A stretch of DNA of 64,000 bases from contig FMBT01000295.1 in NCBI GenBank assembly GCA_900095095.1, positions 496,001 to 560,000 of the forward strand, read 5' to 3'. Each line of letters starts with the position of its first letter. Position 1 is the first letter of the stretch. The notes under the pieces were generated by a model. It saw only the letters and a program-made list of their open reading frames with translations. It searched no databases and was not told the origin of the DNA. This stretch comes from Fragilariopsis cylindrus CCMP1102 (Eukaryota > Bacillariophyta > Bacillariophyceae > Bacillariales > Bacillariaceae). A program made the position numbers and the translations under genes. This document shows positions 1 to 8,670 of the stretch, in pieces.

Positions 1-388
1 GTAATATTGTGCCTCATGCATTTTGGTACCAGAAAAATTTGATAGATTTATAATACTGAATGAGACTTCAAATGCGCAAGAAGCAAAAAAATGAGTCTCT
101 AGTCTATGACATGTGCCAATTGTAGAGACTTTTACAACACGATCGACTCTATGCTTTATACCGCACTAAATACAATACACATAAATAAGGCGGGAAGATC
201 TTACATGCTGTCTCCCATTGGATATAACTTATAATACCACTGAACTGCTGATGGCACTATCTGTCCTACTTGTTAGTATTTTCAGTCTGTTTTTTTAAGT
301 GTTCTGGGTTGTTATTGCGAATTAGTTCGTCGAATTTAATTTCCTTTATTCCACTTGTGAAATCCATTAGGAGAGGCCTATCGAAATC
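1..388. other. Spacer at window start
   Basis: This AT-rich stretch lies downstream of the minus-strand membrane protein gene. I see no coding region, RNA gene or clear repeat in it. It probably holds the 3' untranslated region of that gene. Confidence 0.5.
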
Positions 389-3046
389 CTAAGAAACTAG
401 AAGATTTAAAGTGAAATTCCCATAATCACTAGTTTTTCCCCCATGTACTGCAATCCAGTATTTCTGATCGACAACTGTATTCCAAGATAAGAACTGCTGC
501 CCATTTGTTCCACATTCTCTAGATCTTCCACTGTCAATTCTAGATTTCCTGCCGTAAACGCATCCCAAAGAGTTACATGTAGAACCCGTGAAGACACCAA
601 ATAAGGCTGTGACGTTATTCGAAACGCCATAACATGTTGTTGCAATCATTCGACTTCCGGTCCCAGTGAAAGTATACCAGCGCGAAGGGGTAGGTGGCGG
701 TTCTTCTCCGCAATACTTGGTATCGATCTTAGTGCTTTTCCCTGCTCCTCCAATAGATCCGATTATCTCATAGTTGCCGTTACTAGCTGAAAAAGATTCT
801 ACAGGGACTGCAGAATGACACGATGATCCCGGTTCTGAACGATCCAAACAAAGATTAAACTGCGTGATTTCCTTTTTTGAACTCCTGATCGCGATATAGT
901 ACATTTCTTCTGGAACAGATAACCATTTGGCCTCTTTTTCCGTTTCAATCGCTGCGAAGCCCAAGCCTGCGTTCATTGGAAAGCACGTCAATTCATCGCA
1001 TCGACCAGTAAAAAGCTGAAGTGAAACCTCGTTTAATGAATCTGAATAATCACAGATCGAAGCCGATAAGAAACTTCCACTACCTTTAATCGAGTACCAA
1101 GTGATTGAGCCGATTACGGGTAGAGAATCGCTACACACTGGTACATTGTTGTCTGTGGTTAGGATTTCTGTTTTCCCTACAATAGACAAGCCACCAGTAT
1201 AACTTGATGAAAGAAGAGATGGGGCAGCTTCGCAGTCCGAATTCCTTAAAGCTGGTTCAGATAGTGAAAGTGAAAAGTTACCAGTAGAGGAAGATTGTCC
1301 ATGGACAAGGATACGATACGATTCTCCAGCTACAGACAGCCAGGTTACTTTCGATTTTTCACTCGAACTGATACACATCAAATCATCACACTGTCCAAAT
1401 AGTATCGAGGCATTGATGTCGATTTCAGATTCAGATTGTGTAGATACAACCATAAGCCCTCCGGTACCAGTGACAGTGTACCAGACACCTACATGATCCA
1501 TTGAAGTACTACATGGGTTATTTTCTCTTGTCGCTCCGAATGTTGTCCCATAAGTAATGGTTGAGTTATATGTGTGTAGTCCTATGTCATTCAGAGCCAC
1601 GGAGCAATCATCATTGAATGGGGCCTCATACGTATACGGTTGCTGTTGGATTTGCGAATCTTTTTGTAGAAGAAATTGGCAAAACACAATTATACCGATT
1701 GTAACTAGTAGGATATGAACTGTAACAACGAGTATACGGAAATTACACCAGCAATTCTTGCGCTTGTGATGACTCTCGTCGTTGGTTATTATTGCGTTTG
1801 AATCTAGTTGCTTTCCATTTGATATGCCATATTGCCTATGAGTAGACATCGACATATCATCTTCATCTTCATTTGTATCATGTATCGTCATCGTCATTCT
1901 TGTTGATTGCGTATGTGTTCTCTCTGTGTGTTCTGACTTATTATTCTCCTGAAAATTTGATTTGGTTGACATACCCACTACGGATCTTTGGACCGCCTTT
2001 TCTAGCCTCGATTCCAAACATTGATCATAGATCATATTGCTATGTTTTTCAGTTTCGGTTTCAGTTTCTTCTTCATTGTTATTGCCATCCCTCCGATCTT
2101 CGAGGGTTGGCAATGAAAGCATTTCTATTAATCCACTTCGAGTATCTGATATGTGCTGCATTTTACCTATTCTTTCTGGGCCTGTCATTTCTACTTGTTC
2201 TCTTCTTTCAAATGATTGAACATATATATTCCGTGATGCCGACCTGTTGTTTAATGGCGTCTTCCAAAGTCCATCATCCCAAAACGTTTCTTCTTCAAAT
2301 ATATTATTTTCTCCCTTTTCTAGATCAGAAAGTTGGTTACGATTCAATTTCCATTCACTCAACACGGCAGATTCCTCTTCCTCTTCATCATCATCGCGAT
2401 CTTGATCTTGATCTTGAAAATGGAGAGAATTGCTTTCTGCTGATTCGGATTTATATATACCTTCTCTAACTCTTGTTGCATTTCGATCAAGGACGAGGTT
2501 TCTGGTTTTATTGTTAGAATAGTCATCTTCGCTAATATCTTCGAAATAAGGAGGTTCTTCTGCTGGAGGATCTCGCTTGGAGATATTATCATCTATACCA
2601 TTATATGCTTCATCGGACGGACATGATCTATCTGGAGAATCTCTTGTATCTCTTTCTCTCATTTGGATTTGGATATCTATTTCGTGAATATTGGAAATGT
2701 TGGCATGATGTGATTTTTCTTTCTTATTATTCACTTTCGATGTCCTCCACCTCCTCCTCCTCCTCATCCGCTCTATTGGAGCAGTATTGGTGTTTGGCGG
2801 CATTTGCTGCTTATTATAACTCTCTGAAAACCGTGATAGCTCCTGAGAAATTTCCCTTTCTGCCGATGAAAGCAATTCCATCTCCATAAGTAGCTCATCG
2901 TCGTCCTCCGTCTTACTAGATTCATCGTCTCTCAACCAACTTCTGCTATCCAATAGCTCATGGATAGGATGGTCATGATCTGAAAGAAAATCGGTCTGGT
3001 TCGATTGCTGTACAGATTCTTCGGGCGAGGGGAGTTGAGCGACCAT
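389..3046 (-). CDS. Single-pass membrane protein with three repeated ectodomains
   Basis: The protein has 885 residues in one exon, and the ATG sits in a good context. Residues 1 to about 428 are acidic and low in complexity (runs of Glu, Asp, Asn, Ser) and look disordered. A hydrophobic helix follows at about 430-455 (core ILVVTVHILLVTIGIIVF). Three homologous units of about 120-140 residues start near 480, 603 and 740. Each opens with a Cys-containing stretch, then a W-Y-x-x-x-G-T-G-type strand, a C-x-x-x-x-C pair, and an ending of the form Y-x-I-x-V-H-G followed by G-N-F-x-L. Such repeats recur in diatom surface proteins and resemble the bacterial pre-peptidase C-terminal beta-sandwich, but that assignment is from memory. 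No signal peptide is visible, so I infer a type II orientation with the repeats outside or in a lumen. No enzyme motif is visible; a role in adhesion or recognition is only a guess. It is divergent from the ankyrin-like gene at 3417. Confidence 0.8.
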   Translation of the reverse strand: MVAQLPSPEESVQQSNQTDFLSDHDHPIHELLDSRSWLRDDESSKTEDDDELLMEMELLSSAEREISQELSRFSESYNKQQMPPNTNTAPIERMRRRRRWRTSKVNNKKEKSHHANISNIHEIDIQIQMRERDTRDSPDRSCPSDEAYNGIDDNISKRDPPAEEPPYFEDISEDDYSNNKTRNLVLDRNATRVREGIYKSESAESNSLHFQDQDQDRDDDEEEEESAVLSEWKLNRNQLSDLEKGENNIFEEETFWDDGLWKTPLNNRSASRNIYVQSFERREQVEMTGPERIGKMQHISDTRSGLIEMLSLPTLEDRRDGNNNEEETETETEKHSNMIYDQCLESRLEKAVQRSVVGMSTKSNFQENNKSEHTERTHTQSTRMTMTIHDTNEDEDDMSMSTHRQYGISNGKQLDSNAIITNDESHHKRKNCWCNFRILVVTVHILLVTIGIIVFCQFLLQKDSQIQQQPYTYEAPFNDDCSVALNDIGLHTYNSTITYGTTFGATRENNPCSTSMDHVGVWYTVTGTGGLMVVSTQSESEIDINASILFGQCDDLMCISSSEKSKVTWLSVAGESYRILVHGQSSSTGNFSLSLSEPALRNSDCEAAPSLLSSSYTGGLSIVGKTEILTTDNNVPVCSDSLPVIGSITWYSIKGSGSFLSASICDYSDSLNEVSLQLFTGRCDELTCFPMNAGLGFAAIETEKEAKWLSVPEEMYYIAIRSSKKEITQFNLCLDRSEPGSSCHSAVPVESFSASNGNYEIIGSIGGAGKSTKIDTKYCGEEPPPTPSRWYTFTGTGSRMIATTCYGVSNNVTALFGVFTGSTCNSLGCVYGRKSRIDSGRSRECGTNGQQFLSWNTVVDQKYWIAVHGGKTSDYGNFTLNLLVS

Positions 3047-3416
3047 CGTGTTGTTTATTAATTACCTAAATGTACATTGTGATGATGCATGGAATGATGG
3101 AATGAAGTTCTTTTATTTTTTTAGCGAGGCTTATTAGCGAATGTTTTCGGTCACGAGGATATTGAATCATATCGTGACCCATAAAATGCGCGTCCATTCG
3201 TGCATGTAATTGTGTAACTTATAATTGTGTGAATATTTTTATTTGAGATATCGTGATTTCGTGTCGACAAAAAATAAAATTGTTACATTTCTTCTTTGTT
3301 TCCATTAATAATGTTGTACATGCTGTAGGTGTATGGAGTACAAGCAATGCTGTATCAGTTTTATTCCGTACATATAGAAGTCTAACTTCATTCCTATTCG
3401 CGTCCTATAATAAGTT
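3047..3416. promoter_or_regulatory. Divergent promoter region between two genes
   Basis: This 370-bp AT-rich spacer separates divergently transcribed start codons, so it should carry both promoters. It contains a perfect 8-bp inverted repeat, GGTCACGA at 3149-3156 and TCGTGACC at 3172-3179, separated by 15 bases. No TATA box can be chosen with confidence. Confidence 0.45.
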
Positions 3417-6400
3417 ATGGAACGCGGACGAACACGGCGTAATATCTTTGATAGTGGCTCAGATGAGGAGGATGTTGAACGAGCGACGAAAAAAGAAACA
3501 AACACGAAACCAAAATCAAAAAGAGTAATAAGAAATAAAGACGACAGCAAGAACGAAGGAACAAAAACGAAACCAAAATCAAGAAAAGTATTAAAATGTA
3601 TAGACGACAACGACGACGACGGCAACAAAATTGACGAAGAAACAAACACGAAACCAAAATCAAGAAGAGCAAAAACAAATAACGGCGACGACGATGACGA
3701 TGACGATGACGACAACAAAATCAAAAACGAAGTCTCTGCAGATGAAAAAGATGGTTCCAAAAAGCGTTGGTTACCGCGATGGCTGGGTAAATCAAGCGAT
3801 AGTGAAAGAAATGGGGAGGGCGATAGTAATAATAATGATAAAGATAATAATAAAAGCAAGGATGATGATGCTGTGTCGGAGCAGGAGGTTGACGCACAGT
3901 CCATCGCACAACAATCGATTCAAACTAAAACGACGCAAGCTACAAAGAATACGAAAACAATTGAGGACTGTGAAACCGAATATCACGAAGCTATTCGAGA
4001 TCATGATTGGGATTGCCTGGATGGCTTATTGAAAGAGTACGATCCTGAACTCTATAAAAAACCCAAAAAAGTAGTTAAGAGCGTTGAAGGTAAGAAGAAA
4101 CTCAAATTTGTCAAGTATTTGCCAGATATATCAAAGTTAAGGAAAGAAAAAGAAGACCCAGAGGTACCAGTCAGTCCGCTCCTGGCATTGGATAAAGATG
4201 GTCGAACTCCATTGCATGTATGTTTGATTGAACCGACGCCAAAGCATCTTATAATACGTGTGATGAATTGCTCACGAAATGCTGCCGCGGTATTGGATAA
4301 AGAAGGTAGCTTACCGTTGCATCTTGCAGTTGAGAATAGACGTCCAATCGGTATAATTGAAAAGTTAGTTCGAGGCTATTATATTGGATCCTGGACAGTT
4401 GATGGACAAAACCGGACGCCATTGATTCTAGCAATTGAGGCCATTCTGAAAAGGCAAAAAGAAGAAAATATCAAGCCAACAACAACTTATTGGGGCTTTC
4501 CTACCTCTCCCGAAGATATTAAATGGCAAGAACAACAAAAGAAATTGTGGGAAGTGCCAAGGTTCTTCGTTGCGAATCGAGTGGCCCGTCGAAAAAGGTT
4601 GCTCACAATAGAAAATAAACAAATTTTAGTAGCATTAAGCGAATCCGCACCATGTGATATTATTTCTAATTTCATGTTGACAGGGAAGAAGCATTTGATA
4701 AAAGAAGAAGTGGCTGAAAAGGTCTTATTTCTCTTAATCAATCGACAGTACCCAATGGATTTGTTTCGATCTTTTTTCGAAGTGATCTCTACAGATTTCG
4801 CCAAGGAACGAAATGATTCAACGGGCTGTGGTGTGGTAGCTGCACAATTTCGAGTTGGATGTATTAAACACAAAACTAATGACGAACGTGAAAAGGATAC
4901 CTTCGTGATGGCAATGAATAAACTTGTAAATTATGAAACCAATCTGGTTCAAAACTTCGTATCGACGCCACAAACAATGGAATGGTGGGAAAAACTAAAA
5001 TATCTTATCAATTTATGGTCAACCCACTTCTGGGAAGAAGGCATCGAAGATCGGATGCGTCTTCAAGACCAAGTTCTAATTCACAATGCATTGATGAATC
5101 CAGATTCACCACCGGCACTCATTCAGTTACTGGCAAACCTTTATCCGGAGTCGCTTGAGATGAAACATCCAAAGGCTAAAGCTCTACCAATTCACTTCGC
5201 TTGCCGTCAGTGGCAATTCCGAGATTACCCTCCTAGGAGAGGTGAAAAGAAATTTAATCTTGATGAAGTCTGTCTAGATTTATTGAACATTGATCCAACT
5301 GCAACACGGAAGAGATATCGTCGCCGTTTGCCCCTTCATCATTCGATAGCTGTGAGCAAAACATGGGACTTCATTAAACCATTGGCTACTCATGATCCAA
5401 AGTCTTTGCTTACCCGTGATCCAATCACTAAGCTATGTCCGTTTCAGATGGCAGCATTAAAAATTCAAGAAACTTTTGACATAGAGATGATAACTCGTCG
5501 AGAGTTCGTTCCAAAAGTATGGGAAGGAATGACAGATGACGAGCAAGATCTTCAAATGAGAAAATTGCTATACATTTATGATTTGAAACAACTGGATCTG
5601 ATTTATGAGTTGCTACGTCATTCTCCTGATGCAATTCTGATTGGATCGTTGAAGCAATCATCTTCAAAGAGTAGAGTCGGTGTACAAATGCTGCACCTAA
5701 ATATAGTTGCAGCGAACAAGACGAAGATAGCTCGTAGCACTTTCGGGGTAGGAAATGTTGGAGGTCATTTTATTGGTTGGTGCTATGAAAAGTTAAACGG
5801 GACTTGGAAGCCACACCGAACGCACTTTGCTGTAGTGAAAGAGGCCATTATGGATGGGTTTATACCCATCAACATGGATAAATGGTGGCGGAAACTGAAG
5901 GTTTGGTTGTGGTTTGAATGTCCTTGGGATAATATTCCTCATCGTGACGATTTTTTATTGCATTGTGCTTTATGTAATCCTAATGTCACACCTTGGATAG
6001 TGGAACTTATACTAGAATGTTTCCCTCGATCAACACGAATTCCACTCCCTGACTCTAATGGATGTTATCCATTGCATATAGCATGCAGTACGGACACATA
6101 TATACCGTTATCATTCGAGTTTGTGAACAAAAGAAATGTTATCGAAATGGTGGCCAAAGTTTTTCACGATGCGATTCTTTTAAAATACAACAATTTATTG
6201 CCTCTTCATTACGCAATATCTTCGTCGAAAAAGTGGGAAGAAATGAAGTTTATGGCAGAAGACGAACCAGTTTCCTTAGCGGTACCTGATTCGGAAAGTG
6301 ATTTCTTCCCATTTCAGCTTATGGCTCTCTATAAATCTTATTCGAAAGAAGAGATGGGACGATTTCAAAATATAGATATTAAAAGACTTGGAAGTAATGA

Positions 6401-6677
6401 ATGGGCGAAGGCTGGTCCGAATGAAAAGGTTACAGAACTGAAACAAATTTTGATAAAGCATGAAATTGAAACGATGGGATGTATTTTTGAACTGTTACGG
6501 CATAACCCTATGCTTGTTCATGTTGGTGGTGTGGATTTGAAGAACCAGTCACAGAGATATGGGGTAGATTCTGTAAAGCAACCCGCGGGTAAACTATGCA
6601 TACAGCAATACATACAAATGTTGGATGAATCGGATCCGTCTTCGTGGTCTAGATTTTCTCGAAGAAATGGACGCTGA
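3417..6677 (+). CDS. Large modular ankyrin-like protein, paralogue 1
   Basis: The protein has 1086 residues in one exon. Residues 1-185 are charged and disordered and carry three copies of a T-[NK]-T-K-P-K-S-[KR] motif followed by a poly-Asp stretch. A short helical segment with the signature H-D-W-D lies near 200. Ankyrin-type repeats span about 254-341 (patterns D-x-x-G-R-T-P-L-H and G-x-L-P-L-H-L-A). Two copies of a roughly 300-residue module follow, starting at W-W-E-K-L (about 522) and W-W-R-K-L (about 822). Each has an L-H-x-A-L helix pair, an L-P-I-H-x-A or Y-P-L-H-I-A unit, an L-P-L-H unit, an F-P-F-Q-type unit and a final E-L-L-R-H-x-P. This order is shared by the genes at 8671 and 13482. 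The family looks like a protein-protein interaction scaffold. I see no catalytic domain, signal peptide or membrane helix, so partners and location are unknown. Confidence 0.85.
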   Translation: MERGRTRRNIFDSGSDEEDVERATKKETNTKPKSKRVIRNKDDSKNEGTKTKPKSRKVLKCIDDNDDDGNKIDEETNTKPKSRRAKTNNGDDDDDDDDDNKIKNEVSADEKDGSKKRWLPRWLGKSSDSERNGEGDSNNNDKDNNKSKDDDAVSEQEVDAQSIAQQSIQTKTTQATKNTKTIEDCETEYHEAIRDHDWDCLDGLLKEYDPELYKKPKKVVKSVEGKKKLKFVKYLPDISKLRKEKEDPEVPVSPLLALDKDGRTPLHVCLIEPTPKHLIIRVMNCSRNAAAVLDKEGSLPLHLAVENRRPIGIIEKLVRGYYIGSWTVDGQNRTPLILAIEAILKRQKEENIKPTTTYWGFPTSPEDIKWQEQQKKLWEVPRFFVANRVARRKRLLTIENKQILVALSESAPCDIISNFMLTGKKHLIKEEVAEKVLFLLINRQYPMDLFRSFFEVISTDFAKERNDSTGCGVVAAQFRVGCIKHKTNDEREKDTFVMAMNKLVNYETNLVQNFVSTPQTMEWWEKLKYLINLWSTHFWEEGIEDRMRLQDQVLIHNALMNPDSPPALIQLLANLYPESLEMKHPKAKALPIHFACRQWQFRDYPPRRGEKKFNLDEVCLDLLNIDPTATRKRYRRRLPLHHSIAVSKTWDFIKPLATHDPKSLLTRDPITKLCPFQMAALKIQETFDIEMITRREFVPKVWEGMTDDEQDLQMRKLLYIYDLKQLDLIYELLRHSPDAILIGSLKQSSSKSRVGVQMLHLNIVAANKTKIARSTFGVGNVGGHFIGWCYEKLNGTWKPHRTHFAVVKEAIMDGFIPINMDKWWRKLKVWLWFECPWDNIPHRDDFLLHCALCNPNVTPWIVELILECFPRSTRIPLPDSNGCYPLHIACSTDTYIPLSFEFVNKRNVIEMVAKVFHDAILLKYNNLLPLHYAISSSKKWEEMKFMAEDEPVSLAVPDSESDFFPFQLMALYKSYSKEEMGRFQNIDIKRLGSNEWAKAGPNEKVTELKQILIKHEIETMGCIFELLRHNPMLVHVGGVDLKNQSQRYGVDSVKQPAGKLCIQQYIQMLDESDPSSWSRFSRRNGR
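3478..3720 (+). repeat. Coding tandem repeat (TKPKS motif, three copies)
   Basis: Three diverged copies of a short unit encode T-[NK]-T-K-P-K-S-[KR], each followed by an acidic spacer and ending in poly-Asp. They lie in the disordered N-terminus of the first ankyrin-like gene. Changes in copy number would alter protein length without touching the ankyrin modules. Confidence 0.6.
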
Positions 6678-7075
6678 GTGTTCAGGTCAGGTCACATTGA
6701 CAGACAACAAAGTTTACCGATCGCTGTAATTCGACATTCTTCTGTAGTATCGGGGACTGATACGCTCTATCTGGTAGTCCAGTTGCGGGAAATTGCCGTC
6801 TAGAAATTAGTTTCAAGTTCTATACAGTAGGACTCCATCTTTTGATAGTTGATACAGTAGTTGTTTTCCTTGGGAAAGCGCGCGCGAATCATCACGTTTC
6901 GCGCTGTTCACCTTTGGACCATTCACACTTTTGTTATGATTTTATTCATTATGATTTGGGCAACACATCTTTCAACTTTCCTCCTGCTACAGAATCTATT
7001 TGCACGAATCATTGAATGAATCGAAGAATAATCTAATCATCGCTGTTCTTCCCGAAGCAATAGAATCGATTCATT
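6678..7075. other. Spacer with a possible E2F-like site
   Basis: This spacer lies between two same-strand genes. The stretch at 6877-6904 is unusually rich in CG for this window and contains TTTCGCGC at 6897-6904, an exact match to the E2F consensus TTTSSCGC, about 170 bp upstream of the next start codon. Nothing else stands out. Confidence 0.4.
6897..6904 (+). promoter_or_regulatory. Candidate E2F-type site
   Basis: TTTCGCGC matches the consensus of E2F/DP factors, which control S-phase genes in plants and animals. It lies beside an alternating GCGCGCGCGAA stretch upstream of the gene at 7076. Whether the site is used is inference. Confidence 0.3.
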
Positions 7076-7618
7076 ATGGCCGACGCAATAAAGCAAGGAG
7101 ACCTTCTACGGCTCGAAATATCTCCCAAATATTCCACAATTAGTGTTGTACCAAACGGCAATGAAGGAAACGACAAAAATTTCCCTCGGAACTTGCATAA
7201 TGCGGCCGAACTTTTTCTCAAGCTAGGCATGGTCCCAAATGCTGTCAAACTAAAGGATGCCACTGATAAAGTTTTGGAAATATATGAAAAAGAGCCCACA
7301 ACGAGTGTCAAATTAGGACAGGGTTGTATTTGCTGGCTATGTGGGTTTTGTGGCATTCCAAAGGATTATGACGAATCGAGGAAAACTCCTGGGCCGTGTT
7401 TTAACTGCAACGAGGAAAATCAAATCAATTGGGTTGCTATCAAACGTCAGGATGGCTCGAATGTACCCTGGATAGAATCATCAGCTATGACTGAAAAACA
7501 AGCCGATCAAATGAAACTCAAAGAAGAAGAAGAGCTTGCAAAACGACGGGCTGCTGTAGAGGCTCATGTTGCCGCGGCACTCGAGGAACGTAGAGCTGCT
7601 GAGAAAGAAAGCTCTTAG
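7076..7618 (+). CDS. Small Cys-motif protein of unknown function
   Basis: The protein has 180 residues in one exon. Six cysteines cluster in the middle: C84, C86, C89 and C92, then a C-x-x-C pair at about 108 and 111. This is compatible with one or two bound zinc ions or a metal cluster. The N-terminal half is mixed alpha/beta with no family I recognise. The last 35 residues are Ala-, Glu- and Lys-rich and predicted helical, probably a coiled coil. There is no targeting signal, so it is likely cytosolic or nuclear. It sits alone between two ankyrin-like paralogues and shares no sequence with them. The E2F-like motif upstream hints at cell-cycle control, but that is speculative. Confidence 0.75.
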   Translation: MADAIKQGDLLRLEISPKYSTISVVPNGNEGNDKNFPRNLHNAAELFLKLGMVPNAVKLKDATDKVLEIYEKEPTTSVKLGQGCICWLCGFCGIPKDYDESRKTPGPCFNCNEENQINWVAIKRQDGSNVPWIESSAMTEKQADQMKLKEEEELAKRRAAVEAHVAAALEERRAAEKESS

Positions 7619-8670
7619 GAGTGCATTATTACAAGAACAGTACTATTTAGAAGCTACTAGCTAGATCCTATCTCAAATTCCGTGAGATGATCGATAGTCG
7701 TGTCGCTGAAATCATTTTCGGGAAAGCTCGGAAAAATAATCAGAAAGAAGTTAATTAAAGCTATTCCATAACCACGACAATTGGAAAATTTCATTGGATG
7801 TATCTCCATTAATGGTGCTCTAAAATAAATACAACTGTCATGCAGCGCTAAATACAAGACAAAGGGGGACATATTATATGGGGCTTGATTTTATCCTGTA
7901 CGGAATTTTAGAGGTGCATCTAAGAGAGAAGAAATATGAATTGAATAATTGAACATAAGCTAGAATATATTGGTACGCTATTATTCTCTATTATTATAAA
8001 ATTAATCAGTAGCTATTATTTTCATTATTAGAGCCTTAGAAGGGGTCACATTGTCAACCGATATATTTGAAGTGTTTTTTTTTCCACATAAAAAATCACA
8101 TGATGTGTGTAAAGTTTTGTACCCATTATCGAAAACCTGTTATGGAGAATTTGAAGTCAATGACGGTTATGAGTTCTATGATGGTATAGTAGCGTTTTCG
8201 AATTAATTATCTTTGGTCTGAGGTCTAGGATATAGCATACGTACATATATATATATATATAATATAGATATACTGAGTATATATACTGAATCAAATAATT
8301 GTTGTATAAGTTCTTATACAAATATCTGTCCCCTTTTTGTATTTTTCCGGAACCCCCGCACGGCTTAAATGTAACTTCTACAGTACAGTACTATTAAGCT
8401 ACGTATGTCATACTTTACATGCGGAAACCTTGCATGCACAGTACAGTAATCTTTTTACTATTTTTTGTACTATTAGCAGTCAATGAATGTGTACTAGTAC
8501 GTACAGTTCATAGGTGTAAATTTGTAACATCTTCACTCTTTTCTGAACTTTGAAATGTGAACTGTGAACTGTGTGTATATTGGTACTTCATACTTGTACG
8601 TCGATCGTAGTCGTTCGTAAATCTACAGACAACTAAATAGATCATGGTATGACATACCCTTTCTTTAAAT
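7619..8670. other. AT-rich spacer
   Basis: About 1 kb between genes. It holds a short TA microsatellite at 8243-8262 and several short repeated words such as GTACAGTA. No coding region, RNA gene or mobile element could be supported. It should include the promoter of the ankyrin-like gene at 8671. Confidence 0.5.

Noticed and set aside
1873-2469. 198-codon open frame on the plus strand
   Set aside because: It is antisense to the low-complexity head of the membrane protein gene; its Phe/Leu/Ser content is the complement of acidic codons.
3305-3904. 199-codon minus-strand open frame rich in Ser and Leu
   Set aside because: It is the antisense shadow of the Lys/Asp-rich repeats of ankyrin-like paralogue 1.
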